Shown piece by piece: positions 1 to 11,785 of a stretch of DNA of 64,000 nt. Numbering within the stretch: position 1 is the stretch's first letter; each line of letters opens with the position of its first letter. The DNA is from Vulpes vulpes (lineage: Eukaryota; Chordata; Mammalia; Carnivora; Canidae). The DNA lies in contig NC_132788.1 in NCBI RefSeq assembly GCF_048418805.1, positions 107,582,194-107,646,193 on the forward strand, given 5' to 3'. The notes below the pieces were generated by a model that searched no databases, was not told where the DNA came from, and saw only the letters and a list, made by a program, of their open reading frames with translations. The translations under genes were made by a program, and so were the position numbers.

Positions 1-1933
<1,933 letters not shown>

Positions 1934-1934
1934 T

Positions 1935-2407
1935 TAAGCATTAAGGGAACGCCTCCTGTATACCGGGCCGGAGTCCAGCGCTGATGCAGCGCCTGCTCTG
2001 GGCCAAGCAGGAAACAAGCATTAAGGGAATGCCCGCTATAAACCAGGCGGGAGCCGGGCACCGGTGCAGCGCCTGCTGTATGCCGGCCACGTACAGAGCG
2101 TCCGTGCAGGGCCTGCTCTCTGCCAGGATACGTGCTCCATCTGCGTTCGGAGCAGCATCCATGGAGAGCCTACTGTAAGCCAGGCATTAATGCAGCACCT
2201 GCGGGACACCAGATGCGGCCCAGGCACCAGAGCAGCACCTACCTGCCCCCGAGGCACGGACCAAGCATTAAGGCCATACCTGCTGCATACCAGACAGGGC
2301 AAAAGCATTATGGAGTGCCTACTGTAAACCATGCATGGGCCAAGCATTAGTGCAGTGCCTGCTGTAGTCCAGGCAGGCAACAAGCATTCATGAGGCACCA
2401 CACTTTA
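1935..2407. repeat. degenerate ~40-bp tandem array, apparently MIR-derived
   Basis: The landmark AAGCATTAAG or a variant recurs near 1936, 2018, 2183, 2261, 2304, 2343 and 2382. These intervals are close to multiples of 40-41 bp, and most units also carry a 'GCCTGCTGTATACCAGGC'-like core. That core resembles the 3' end of MIR in reverse orientation, and MIR-like sequence continues after the SINE insertion (2606-2910). The array therefore looks like a minisatellite born from a MIR tail. Confidence 0.75.
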
Positions 2408-2448
2408 TTTTTTCTTTTTTTTTAATTATATTTATTTATTCATGAGAG

Positions 2449-2485
<37 letters not shown>

Positions 2486-2590
2486 AGCAGGCTCCACGCA
2501 GGGAGCCGGATGTGGGACTCGTTCCTGGGTCTCCAGGGTCACACCCTGGGCCAAAGGTGGCGCTAACCCGCAGAGCCACCCGGGCTGCCC
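2408..2590 (-). mobile_element. SINEC (Can-SINE), minus orientation
   Basis: It has a T-rich tail, 'ATTTATTCATGAGAGACAC', a GA-rich run, and the head in reverse (ending GCCACCCGGGCTGCCC). It is flanked by an imperfect 16-bp duplication (2392-2407 and 2591-2606, 14 of 16 matching). The GA run at 2453-2480 is expanded. Confidence 0.92.
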
Positions 2591-2605
2591 GAGGCACCTT
2601 ACTTT

Positions 2606-3787
2606 ATACCAAGGACTGCTTTAAGCCCTTGAAAACAACCCTACTACCCGGTTCATTTTATTGGGACGCAGCCAAGCCCTTCCACTTGCACGTGGAGCTG
2701 GGCTGCTTTACCCCGCACCCGCCCAGCTGTGCCGTTCCGACAACCCTAAGATAGTGACCATCCGGCCTCTTACAGAAAGAGACCCAGAACAAGGTTCGAG
2801 CGCAGAGAGGGTGCTCAGTGTGTTGTGAATGATGGAAAAAGAATAAAAGAGCCCGAAGTGTTCCTAAAGCAGGAAACCCATTTTACAGACAAGGAAACTG
2901 AGGCTCGGTGAGGCACGGTTCCCCGCTATGGCACGTCTCCCAGCCCTGACCCGGTGGGACCCCTGCACCTCCTCACCCCATCCGGCCGTGCCCAGATCCC
3001 ATCACACACCTTCCGAGCTGAACCTTGACATGCTGTTCTTACCTATCTTGAGATATGAGGTGAGGGGAAGGTCAAAGTCTCTTTTTATTAGTTGATTGGG
3101 TGTGTGGGAAGATTTGCTCCTCAGAGCTCTCATCTCTGGGGCTTCCATCTGCCCCTCAGCGGGACACACAGCCCAGGGGTCTCCCCCCGGACCCCCCGCC
3201 CCAAACAGACAGAAGCTCCAGGTATCCTTTGCCTTCCATAGTGACCACCAGACCTGAGAGCTCCAGGAGGGCAGCGACTGAACGCGGTTCGGTCCCGGGG
3301 GCTCTCCTCTTCCCCTCTCCAGCGACACTCCCGCGTGCCAGGTGCTAGATGGATGGTGACACGGAATCACTCACCCAGTGTGCAAGTTCCACGTGTGCAG
3401 GGAACTTTGTCCACCCCGCTCTCTGTGATATCCCCAGCTCTAAAACGGCACCTGGCAAACAGTGGGTGCTCCTCCGTGTTTATGAAACCCACGAAACCAG
3501 CTGTTTTGCACGCTGTCTTGCACGCTGCTTCCCTTTCTCTGGATGAGAAGAAATCACTGTACTGTCTTCCGTCCGTTCTGTGCTCCTGCCCCTTGGCCCT
3601 GCGGCCTGCTCCTCATGCACGGCTCAAGCCTGAGCAAGGGAGCTCCCTTTTGCTGCTCACTCTGGTGCAGCCTATAAGTGGGCGACTTACCTCCTCTGGG
3701 CCTGTTTCCCCATCTGCAAGGCGGACATAAGATTAGTTCTTCTTCAGAGAGCTGTCGTAATAGCCAGGGAGGACATTGCTCGTGAAG
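2606..3787. repeat. intergenic stretch with MIR remnants
   Basis: 2606-2910 carries MIR-like pieces in minus orientation, ending with the typical 'ACAAGGAAACTGAGGCTC' stretch. 3665-3770 resembles a plus-oriented MIR (cell-type words such as 'CCCCATCTGCAAGG'). Between them I see no gene or clear repeat. Confidence 0.55.
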
Positions 3788-3798
3788 TACATAGTAGA

Positions 3799-3982
3799 GG
3801 GGCGCCTGGGGGGCTCGTTGGGGTCATGATCTCAGGGTCCTGGGATGGATCCCTGAGTCGGGCTCCCTGCTCCTCGGAGAGTCCGCTTCTCCCTCTCCCT
3901 CTGCTGCTCCCTGCCCCTCGCCTCCCCCACCTGCTCATGCTCCCTGTGTTTCTCAAATAAGTAAAAATTTTTTTAAAAAAAT
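3799..3982 (+). mobile_element. older Can-SINE, plus
   Basis: The head GGCGCCTGGGGGGCTCG and the 'GGTCATGATCTCAGGGTCCTGGGAT' type body (split here for brevity) mark the older carnivore subfamily. An 11-bp duplication TACATAGTAGA flanks it at 3788-3798 and 3983-3993. Confidence 0.9.
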
Positions 3983-3993
3983 TACATAGTAGA

Positions 3994-4529
3994 AGCTTCA
4001 TATTTGCCTCGATACAGAAATACTAAGGGGTGGTGGCAGATGACCTCCAGAATGACCCCCAGAGAGACCTGCCTCCTGGTGTCCAGCCAGGATGTGAGTT
4101 GAATTTAGGGACTTACTTCTGATGCATAGACTATGGGAGACGTGACTTCAAAGATGCGGCGATAGAATAGTTCTGGATTCCCGAAGGAGCAGGAGCAGCC
4201 ACGCAGGGTAGGGTAGAGGCTCCCGCCGGCCCCAAGAAAGGAGCCACAGTGGAAGCGCTCCTCTGGCCCCGGGGGGTGGGGGGCACCTGCAGATGAAGCC
4301 ATGCTGACAATGCGACCCTGATGTCATGAGCCAGAACCAGCCAGCTCAAAGTTCTGAGCCTCAGACACCGGGTGGGGGGATGACTGTTCCTTGTCCTCAA
4401 GCATCGGGTGCGGGGGTGACTTGCTGTGGAGACATTGGTGATTAGCGCACGCAGCCAAGAGAAACGAAGACCCTCGGCCGCAGAACACAGAACACCTATC
4501 CGCAAAACCTCGCAGCTACTTCGCTCACA
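3994..4529. other. intergenic, no gene seen
   Basis: No exon-like reading, no SINE. The right end merges with the L1 relic that begins around 4520. Confidence 0.5.
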
Positions 4530-5215
4530 ATATCCCCAAAGTGGGGATCCCTGGGTGGCTCAGCAGTTGAGCGTCTGCCTTCGGCTCAAGGCATGACCCT
4601 GGGGTCCCGGGATCGAGTCCCGCATGGGGCTCCCTGCAGGGAGCCTGCTTCTCCTCCCCCCCCCCCCCGCCCGTGTCTCTGCCGCTCTCTGTGTCTCTCG
4701 TGAATAAATAAATCAAATCTTACAAAAAAAAATATATCCCCAAAGTGGAAGTGACCCGAAGGTCCACAGACAGGTGAGTGGATAAACAGACCGTGGCTCA
4801 CATCCGCTGAAACATTCTTCAGCCATAAACAGGGGGAAAACACACACACCAGCGTGAGTGAATCTCAGGTGCCCTCTGCTGAGGGTAAAGTCAAAGAAGC
4901 CAGACGTGAAAGAGGATGTCCTGTGTGATTCCATTTATATAAAATTAGGTAAAATTCTGGGAAATGCCAGCTACGGAAACCCACAGTAGCTAAAAACAGG
5001 CCTCTGGTTGCCCAGGGATGGGGGTGGGGACAGGCCGGGGCACTAGGGAACTTACTGGGTGATGCACGTGTTTTTCACCATTTTGATCGTGCCCATGGTG
5101 CCTACGAGGGCGGGGGGAGGGAGGACCTATGACAAAACTTCACTAATTGGGTATTTTACACACGGGCGTTTTGTCGCATGTCAGTCAAACTTTCATAAAG
5201 CTGCAAAACCAAGAA
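4520..5215 (+). mobile_element. L1 3'-end relic, interrupted by a SINE
   Basis: Words typical of the L1 3' end appear in order: 'AATATCCCCAAAGTGGAAG', 'TGGATAAACAGACCGTGG', 'AAGAAGCCAGACGTGAAAG', 'GATTCCATTTATATAAAAT', 'CAGGGATGGGGGTGGGGAC', then an AT-rich terminus. The SINE at 4545-4733 splits it. It is heavily diverged, and only the 3' end is present. Confidence 0.8.
4545..4733 (+). mobile_element. SINEC, plus, with 15-bp target duplication
   Basis: A full head-to-tail SINEC lies inside the L1 relic. ATATCCCCAAAGTGG occurs on both sides (4530-4544 and 4734-4748), a perfect 15-bp duplication. It contains a run of about 13 C at 4658-4670. Confidence 0.95.
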
Positions 5216-5258
5216 ACATGTGAAGCGGTGGTGCTAGTAAAGGATACAGTGGGTGCTT

Positions 5259-5457
5259 GGGATCCCTGGGTGGCGCAGCGGTTTGGCGCCTGCCTTTGGC
5301 CCAGGGCGCGATCCTGGAGACCCGGGATCGAATCCCACATCAGGCTCCCGGTGCGTGGAGCCTGCTTCTCCCTCCGCCTGTGTCTCTGCCTCTCTCTCTC
5401 TCTCTGTGACTATCATAAATAAATAAAAAATTAAAAAAAAAATTTAAAAAAAAAAAA
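5259..5457 (+). mobile_element. young SINEC_Cf, plus, perfect target duplication
   Basis: It begins GGATCCCTGGGTGGCGCAGC and ends in an A-rich tail. The flanking duplication (AAAGGATACAGTGGGTGCTT, 5239-5258 and 5458-5477) is identical over about 20 bp. The near-consensus sequence and perfect duplication indicate a recent insertion. Confidence 0.96.
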
Positions 5458-5477
5458 AAAGGATACAGTGGGTGCTT

Positions 5478-6439
5478 AATAGATGCTTACATGTTTCAAA
5501 GGACCCCGAGGCAGGAGCAGCCAGGGTTGGGACTGCAGCCGGGGGCAGGGAGGGTCCCTGTGCACCACGCCCTGCCCCACCGCAGCTCTGCCCTGGACCC
5601 CGGGGGCAAGGGAGCGAGGGGAGCTGCAGGGAGCGGGTCCACGGGGTGTCGCCTCCTTCTCATCCATGTGTCACGTGCCTCCCACGGGCCAGGAGCCCTG
5701 CGAGGACCCGGAAGGCCCGGATGGGTAAGAAAGGGAAACTGAGGTTCATGAGAGATGGCGGGTGAACGGGCCCCGGGGGGCCTGGGCAGGTGCCAAAGCC
5801 TGACTTTGGCTTCCGCACCGAGACATCCTGGAGGCCTGGAGAGACAAAGTCCGCGGCGGCCACACCTCGAGGCTGGGAGCCCTGCCTTCCTGGCTCCCTG
5901 CAGCCTCCCGGCCTCCTCTGTCCTTGGGAGTTGGCCTCCCCTGCCTTGAGGAGTTCGATTTTATGAGGGGTCCAGAGGCTGGGGAGCAGGACAAAGGTGA
6001 GGGGGCCCAGGCTGGGGCAGACAGATTGGAGGGGCCCCCCGGGGTCAGGGTGCCAGCCCGGGGATTGGACGGCAGGTATCACAGCACCCAAGGACCCGAC
6101 CTTCTCTGGGGCTTGGTGCTGACTTTCCATTAAAGAAATCACTGGTATCACGTGGACACCTGGCGTCGGAGGAACCAGAGGGAGGCCTGCACCCTCGTCC
6201 TGCCCTGTGTCCCCTGGCACTGTCCCCAACCTGCGATCACGGACACCGTTGGCTTTTTCCTCTTTTTTTCTTTCTTTCCAAAGACGGTGCAATCCAAGAG
6301 GATGAGGGGCCCTGGGTCTGGATTTTGTTCCCAGCACCCACCCCTGGGGCTGGTCGATAGTAGGCACCCAGCTCCACAAATACGGGTTTGCACTCTTTAA
6401 CAAAGAGAGACATACAGAGGGCCCATGAGCACTCGGGGA
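5478..6439. other. intergenic, no gene seen
   Basis: Moderately GC-rich sequence. 5725-5745 looks like a MIR remnant (GGGAAACTGAGGTTC). 6254-6280 is a T-rich run. No exon with splice sites and a recognisable protein was found on either strand, although open frames exist. Confidence 0.5.
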
Positions 6440-7699
6440 CCATGAGATGCCACCTGCCAGCGTGGCTAAGGCGAAAAAGTCTGACTGTACCAAGTGCTGA
6501 CAGGAATAGGGGACAACTGGACCTCTCGGCTGTGGGTGGCTGGAAAGGCTGGTGGGCTGGAAATGTTAAACACTTACCTACCCAGGGATCTAACCACTTT
6601 GTTCCTAGGTCTCTCTACCCAACAGAAACAAAAACATTTGTCCATACGAAGATTTGCACGAGGACCGTCAGGGCCCCCCACTTTAGGGGCCTTTTTTTTT
6701 AAGATTTTTATTTATTTATTCATGAGAGACACAGAGAGCGCGGCAGAGACCCAGGCAGAGGGAGAAGCAGGCTTCCCGCGGGGAGCCTCATGTGGGACTG
6801 GATCCTGGAACCCGGGATCATGCCCTGAGCTGAAGGCAGATGCCAGACCGCTGAGCCCCCCAGGCGCCCCATGAAGTGGCCTTCTCATCCCGCACACTCC
6901 CCGCAGGCTGTGGGACTGTCAAGGAGTAGCTGTCCCTCTCTGAGCCTCCGCTGCTGCTTCTTCCTTTAACACGGGGGGTGGGGGGTGATGATAAGAATTG
7001 CCACGTACCGACAAACACACGTGAAAAGATGCCCTGCCCGCCGTAGATGCTCAATAAATGCTGGTTGTGTGATTCCAAAAAAAAAAAAAGATGCCCAACA
7101 TCATGAGTTATCAGGGAAAGGCAAATCAAAATGCAGTGAGATGCCATCCACACCCACGGGAGAGCTAGCACAGGAAAGGCAGAGATGGTAGCGAGTGCTG
7201 ACGAGGATGTGGAGAAACTGAGTCCTTGTGCGGCTGCTGGTGGGAATGGGAAACGGCGAAGCCACTGGGGGCAACCATGGGGTCGTGGTGCAGAAAGGTC
7301 AAGGTACAGGTTCCCCCCGCCGGCCACTCCAGTCCTAGGCATCCACGCAAAAGAATCCAAAACAGTTGTACAAACAGAATCGTGTTCACACGTGCTCCCT
7401 GTAACGTTACTCACAACAGCCAAGAGATAGGGACACCCCAGGGGCCATCGGAGGATGAGCGTATAAATACTACGGGTCCCCCACGCGCGGACACGGCCCT
7501 CGGCCAACAGCCCCGAGGCGCCCACACACGCTGCCCTGGGACTGGTAGGCCGCTCGTGGGGGCCGGGGAATGGGGCCGTGACGGTTGATAGGGATGGGTT
7601 TCTTTTTCAGATAGAATATTCTAGAATCAGTGGCCATGGCAGCACAACATAGTAAATATACTAAAAGCCACTGAGTTGTACATTTAAAATGGTGAATTT
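6440..7699 (+). mobile_element. L1 3'-end relics, interrupted by a SINE
   Basis: 6440-6690 and 7090-7699 contain L1-like words ('GTGGCTAAGGCGAAAAAGTC', 'GAGGATGTGGAGAAACTGAG', 'GGTGGGAATGGGAAACGGC', 'CACAACAGCCAAGAGATAG', ending 'GTACATTTAAAATGG'). They read as separate diverged L1 3' ends in plus orientation. MIR-like sequence with 'TGCTCAATAAATGCTGG' and an A run lies between (7040-7090). Confidence 0.75.
6690..6870 (-). mobile_element. SINEC, minus
   Basis: It runs from a T-run and 'AAGATTTTTATTTATTTATT' to a reversed head ending CCCCAGGCGCCCC. It is inserted in the L1 relic. Confidence 0.92.
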
Positions 7700-7892
7700 G
7701 GGATCCCTGGGTGGCGCAGCGGTTTAGCGCCTGCCTTTGGCCCAGGGCGCGATCCTGGAAACCCGGGATCGAATCCCACGTCGGGCTCCCCGTGCGTGGA
7801 GCCTGCTTCTCCCTCTGCCTATGTCTCTGCCTCTCTATCTCTCTCTGTGACTATCATAAATAAAAATAAAAAATAAAAAAAATTAAAAAAAG
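7700..7892 (+). mobile_element. young SINEC_Cf, plus, 18-bp target duplication
   Basis: The flanking sequence ATTTAAAATGGTGAATTT is repeated exactly at 7682-7699 and 7893-7910, inside the L1 3' terminus. The body is near the young consensus. Confidence 0.96.
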
Positions 7893-7911
7893 ATTTAAAA
7901 TGGTGAATTTT

Positions 7912-8098
7912 AGGGGCACCTGAGTGGCTCAGTGGTTGAGCATCTGCCTTCAGCTCAGGGCATGACCCCGGGGTCCTGAGTCCCGCATCAGCTCCCTGCA
8001 GGGAGCCTACTTCTCCCTCTGCCTGTGTCCCTGCCACTCTCTCTGCATCTCTCATGAATAAATAAATCAATAATCTTAAAAATAAAATAAAATAAAAA
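7912..8098 (+). mobile_element. SINEC, plus
   Basis: A second SINE lies immediately after the previous one, with head GGGGCACCTGAGTGGCTCAG and a body ending ATAAAATAAAATAAAA. It is more diverged than its neighbour and has lost a few bases in the middle. Confidence 0.92.
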
Positions 8099-8224
8099 GT
8101 TATGTGTAGATTTTTCACTGCCTCTCTAACCCCCTCATTGTTCAAGACTCAACTGCATATTGATGTCAGGAGTACCTGCTAAAGAAAAAAAATAAGCACA
8201 GTAGGGGACTTCCGGAGGGAGTGG

Positions 8225-8640
8225 GACTTGAGATACAGGGATTAGGGAAGGATTCTCTGAGGCAGCGAGCAAGGCACAGCGTGTCTCTGAGAAGAGCATT
8301 CCAGCTAGCAGAGAGAGCCAGAGCAAAGGCCCTGGGGCAGGACGGGGCCTGGCGTGCTTGGAGGAACAGTGAGGGGGCCCTTGTGGCTGGAACAGACTGC
8401 AAGGAGGGGAGCGAAGAGAGGGGAAGGGGCAGGTCCTGCTGGGTCTTGGGGGGCCTCCAGGAGGACTTGGCTTTTACCCGAGGGAGGTGGGAGCCCTGGA
8501 GGGCTGTGGGCAGAGGAGGGCGGGACCTGACTCGGGTGATCATGGGCGCCCTCTGGTGGCCACTGCTCTGGGGAGGCCAGGGGGGCGGAGCTGGGACAGG
8601 ACAGTGGCCACCGCGTGGCAGGGGCGGGTGAAGATGAGGC
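8225..8640 (-). mobile_element. L2 relic, minus
   Basis: It contains the L2 antisense signature 'AGAGCAAAGGCCCTGGGGCA', 'GGAGGAACAGTGAGGGGGCC' and 'TGTGGCTGGAACAGACTG', then a stretch ending in the CTCF-like site at 8544-8566. Confidence 0.8.
8544..8566 (-). promoter_or_regulatory. CTCF-like binding site
   Basis: The minus strand reads GTGGCCACCAGAGGGCGCCC, a close match to the long CTCF core (CCACCAGGGGGCGC type). It lies in L2-derived DNA about 7.4 kb from the GNA11 start codon. Occupancy cannot be judged from sequence. Confidence 0.6.
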
Positions 8641-8679
8641 CGGACCAGGTGGAGCCTGGGGACTGGCAGGAAGCGGACT

Positions 8680-8885
8680 CCTCAGGAATGGCCCCCGGGC
8701 CACACCCCAGCTCCGTGACCTCGAGCCATCACCCTGAGACAGGGACTCAATCTTTCCCCATTTCCTTTTTTTCTAAGACAGATCTAACCCGTACCTACCT
8801 CGGGAGGTCTAATTCACGCAAAGGACTTAAAGCGAGGCCTGGTCCACAGTGCACAGGCTACAAGGGTTGGTTTCTGTTACAACAA
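8680..8885 (+). mobile_element. MIR relic, plus
   Basis: Order of MIR-like words: 'CTCCGTGACCTCGAGC', 'CCCCATTTCCTTTTTTTC', 'CCTACCTCGGGAGGTCTAAT', 'GCGAGGCCTGGTCCACAG'. Diverged. Confidence 0.65.
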
Positions 8886-9215
8886 TCATAATAATAGCGA
8901 TTGTCCCCACTCGTTACGCCAGGTACAGCCGTCCACTCAGGACCTGCTTCCGCTGACCCCTCCTCCCTCAGTCCGCCTCCTGGGGAACCTTCCGGGCCGT
9001 TCCCCGGTGGATTCCCCGAGGACAGAAACCGGAGCTTTGTCATCTTCGGGTCCCCAGCTCTCAGCTCAGGGCCAGGTCTCAGGAAGGAGGCCCTGAAGGA
9101 AGGATTGAGGCTCCTGACTCTTCCAAGCTCAGCCCTGCCCCCCCACGCCCCCACCTGCGTCCCTTCTCAGTCCCCGGATCCCTCCATGCAAACTTCCTCC
9201 CTAGTTCAGAGGTTG
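8886..9215. other. intergenic, no gene seen
   Basis: GC-moderate sequence without recognisable exon or repeat on either strand. Confidence 0.45.
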
Positions 9216-9900
9216 CGCAAGGACCCGGCCTAGCAAACTCCTACTCATCCTTCAAAACCTCAGCTCCAAGGCGTGGCAGGAACCTCATCCCCTCCCCACG
9301 GGCTCCCCAAGCCTCGGCCCCTCCGTCCACCTCAGCCCTGCGCGACCGGCCGGGCTCCCGAGCGTGTTACCACCCCAGGGTCCCCAGAAGCTCCCCTCCT
9401 AGCCCCGTTCCTCTCAGCGAGACTGAGCTTGCTGCAGTCCCTGCGAACCCTCGGCGCAGCCTCAGATGCCCTGCCACCTGCCGGGAACATCCTCCTCACC
9501 CTCTCTGCTTTGCAGTTTCCCATACCTCCTTTCCGACACCTTCTCCAGGAAGCCTTCCCTGTCTACCCCCTACACACAGAACCCACCTCCCACTCCTGAG
9601 GATCCCAGCCCCAAGTCCCGCCCTCTGCTCCGGCCCCTACCCTGCAGGGTTCGCAGCACCTGTGACTGGCCCGCCTCCCTCAGACGACGGGTTTCTCAAC
9701 AGCTGGAAGTGGTGAACTTCTAGTTAACCTTCAAAACCCCAGCTTAAATGTGCCCACCTCTGCATAATCGCTGCCAGTCTCCTTCTGACAGCTGCCTCAC
9801 TCCTTCCCTGGGGTTTCTCCAGCCTCGGGTCCCCTCTTCTACCTCTTCGAGCTGCAAGCACCCATGCCTAGTTCTGTCTTCTCCAAACGGCCAGGTCTCA
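9216..9900 (+). mobile_element. L2 relics, plus
   Basis: Two pieces with L2 3'-region words: 'CTACTCATCCTTCAAAACCT', 'CTTCTCCAGGAAGCCTTCCC' (to about 9620), and 'ACCTTCAAAACCCCAGCTTA' (from about 9720). GC-rich filler separates them. Confidence 0.7.
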
Positions 9901-9947
9901 GGATGCGCCCACCATGCGGCTGCTCACAGAAAGGGGCATCTAAATGG

Positions 9948-10238
9948 GAAGGGAATGAGGAAGAGGGGAAGGAAGGAAAGAAGGGGGGAGGGAGGGAGGA
10001 AGGGGGAGGGAGGAAGGGGGGAGGGAGGAAGGGAGGAAGGAAAGGGGGGAGGAAGGGGGAAAGGAGGGAGAGAGGAAGGGAGGGAGGGGGAGGGAGGGGG
10101 AGAGGGGAGGGAGGAAAGAGGGAAGGAAGAAGGGAAGAAGGAAAGGGGGGAGGAAGGGGGAGAGGAGGGAGAGAGGAAGGGAGGGGGGAGAGAGGAAGGG
10201 AGGGGGGAGGGGGGAGGAAGGGAGGGAGGAAGGGAGGA
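9948..10238 (+). repeat. 290-bp polypurine (GGGA/GGAA)n tract
   Basis: Apart from the first few bases the strand is purely G and A for about 290 bp, with mixed GGGAGGAA and GGAAGGAAAG units. The complementary strand is pure polypyrimidine. The repeated Glu/Gly/Arg/Lys reading frames it creates are not genes. Confidence 0.95.
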
Positions 10239-10328
10239 GTGCCTGATTGAGGTCTTGCATTTTATAAATTCCAGCTGTACTGAGACCTCAAACAAGTAAC
10301 TGAGCCAAGACTTTGTCTTAAAAAAGGG

Positions 10329-10508
10329 GAGGGGGGACCTGGGTGGCTCAGCGGTTGAACACCTCCCTTCAGCTCAGGTTGCGACCCCGGGGTGCCAGGA
10401 TCCAGTCCCGCCTCGGGCTCTTCGCAGGGAGCCTGCTTCTCCCTCTGCCTGTGTGTGTCTCTCTCCGTGTCTCTCATGAATAAATACATAAAATTTAAAA
10501 AAAGAGAG
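10329..10508 (+). mobile_element. SINEC, plus
   Basis: Head GGGGGACCTGGGTGGCTCAG, body to 'TCTCATGAATAAATACATAA', then an A-rich tail running into (GA)n. Confidence 0.93.
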
Positions 10509-11055
10509 AGAGAGGATGAATCCAGGCTCCTTCTGTAGGAGGGTGGGACGTAGAGCCCAACATCCGGGGCTGAGTGTGCTCAGGGCACACTCTCTCCCGA
10601 GGCCCTGATGCCGAGCCGCCTGGAGATGAACCGTCTTACCCCATATCCCGAACTCGCGAACTCACGGCTCATGCACCCTGGGCCCCGGCCCTAAAATCAC
10701 TATGCGGGGGCTTTTTCAGTCACTAGCGGACACGCGCAGGGGGTGGAAGCGTGAGCCCCGGGTGCACGTGCCCAGCCGAGGTGGAGAAAGGCGACGCTCC
10801 CACCTTGTGCTTTCCAGCGTCCCCTCCGAGCTGTCTCAAGTGCCACAAGGTTTGCACGTTTGCGCTTTTTGTGGGGTTGCTTTGCTGGGTGCAACGGACC
10901 CCAAGCGCCCAGTGCCGGCTGGTGTTCCTAAGCTCCAGGAGCCGGGGACCTGTCTGAGCGGGAAAGGGCTGCGCTGTGACAAGCTTCATTGGTGGCGGGT
11001 GCCTGTGCTGGGGGCCGCGGGTTCGAGACCTACAACCTACATTACAAGCGGGGGC
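10509..11055. other. intergenic, no gene seen
   Basis: Unique-looking sequence. 10985-11045 has a tRNA-like 'GGGTTCGAGACC' word that may be a SINE fragment. No splice-site-bounded exon found. Confidence 0.45.
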
Positions 11056-11192
11056 TTTGAGGATTTTATGTATTTATTCCTGAGAGACCCAGAGAGAGGC
11101 GGAGACTCAGGCAGAGAGAGAAGCAGGTCCCTGCGGGGAGCCCGGTGCAGGACTCGATCCCAGGACCCCAGGGTCACACCCTGAGCAGAAGG
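11056..11192 (-). mobile_element. SINEC fragment, minus
   Basis: It starts 'GGATTTTATGTATTTATTCC' and breaks off at 'CTGAGCAGAAGGCAG', so the head is missing (truncated). Confidence 0.88.
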
Positions 11193-11785
11193 CAGGGAGG
11201 GAAACTGAGGCAGAGTTGGGCGCGGCCCAGCATCCTTCCCAGCCAGCTGGCCTGCACGGAAGCTCTGCAGGGCGTGCCTGCAAAGGCTCTCGGTCCCGAG
11301 CTTTCTTTGAAACTCTTCCCTTAGGACTCCCTTATCTGTGTCCAGCCATAAAGTCACCAAGGTCTGCAGGGCAGGCGGGGGCGCGCACAGATAAGGAGCC
11401 ACGTGGGAGGGGAGACCCCGGAGCCTCCCAGGAGCACCCCCCCCTGCAGCCCAGCCGCATGGACCCCTGCTGACACCCCCACCCCCACCCCCACCTGAAG
11501 GGGCCCCGGCAGGGTGCGCGCAGGCGGCCTGGGGCGCCCCTGGATTTAGCAAATAAAATCACTCGGTGCCCCGTCGAACGGCAACTTCAGATAAATGTTG
11601 TGTCGTATCAGGACATCCTTGCTCATTTACCTGGGCGTCCCCTAGTCCATCTGGCAGCCAGAAGCCCAGGCAAAGTCCTTGCCCAGCCTGCGCCCCACCC
11701 GGGCCCCTCCCTCCAGCCCAGCCCTGGGTCCTAGCAGCTGTGTGCCCCTCCCCAGCAGGTTTGGGCTTTCTCTTTGTTATATTTT
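11193..11785. other. intergenic, MIR scrap and unassigned repeat
   Basis: 11198-11215 is a MIR-type 'GGGAAACTGAGGCAG'. 11540-11625 resembles, in reverse, the family seen at 63400-63680 ('TTTAGCAAATAAAATCAC'). The rest is unassigned, and no exon was seen. Confidence 0.4.

Noticed and set aside
5259..5330. tRNA-like A and B boxes in many places
   Set aside because: They belong to the tRNA-derived heads of SINEC elements, not to tRNA genes.
9748..10299. Open frames encoding Glu/Gly/Arg-rich or Ser/Pro-rich repeats
   Set aside because: These are produced by the polypurine tract in every frame; there is no gene.
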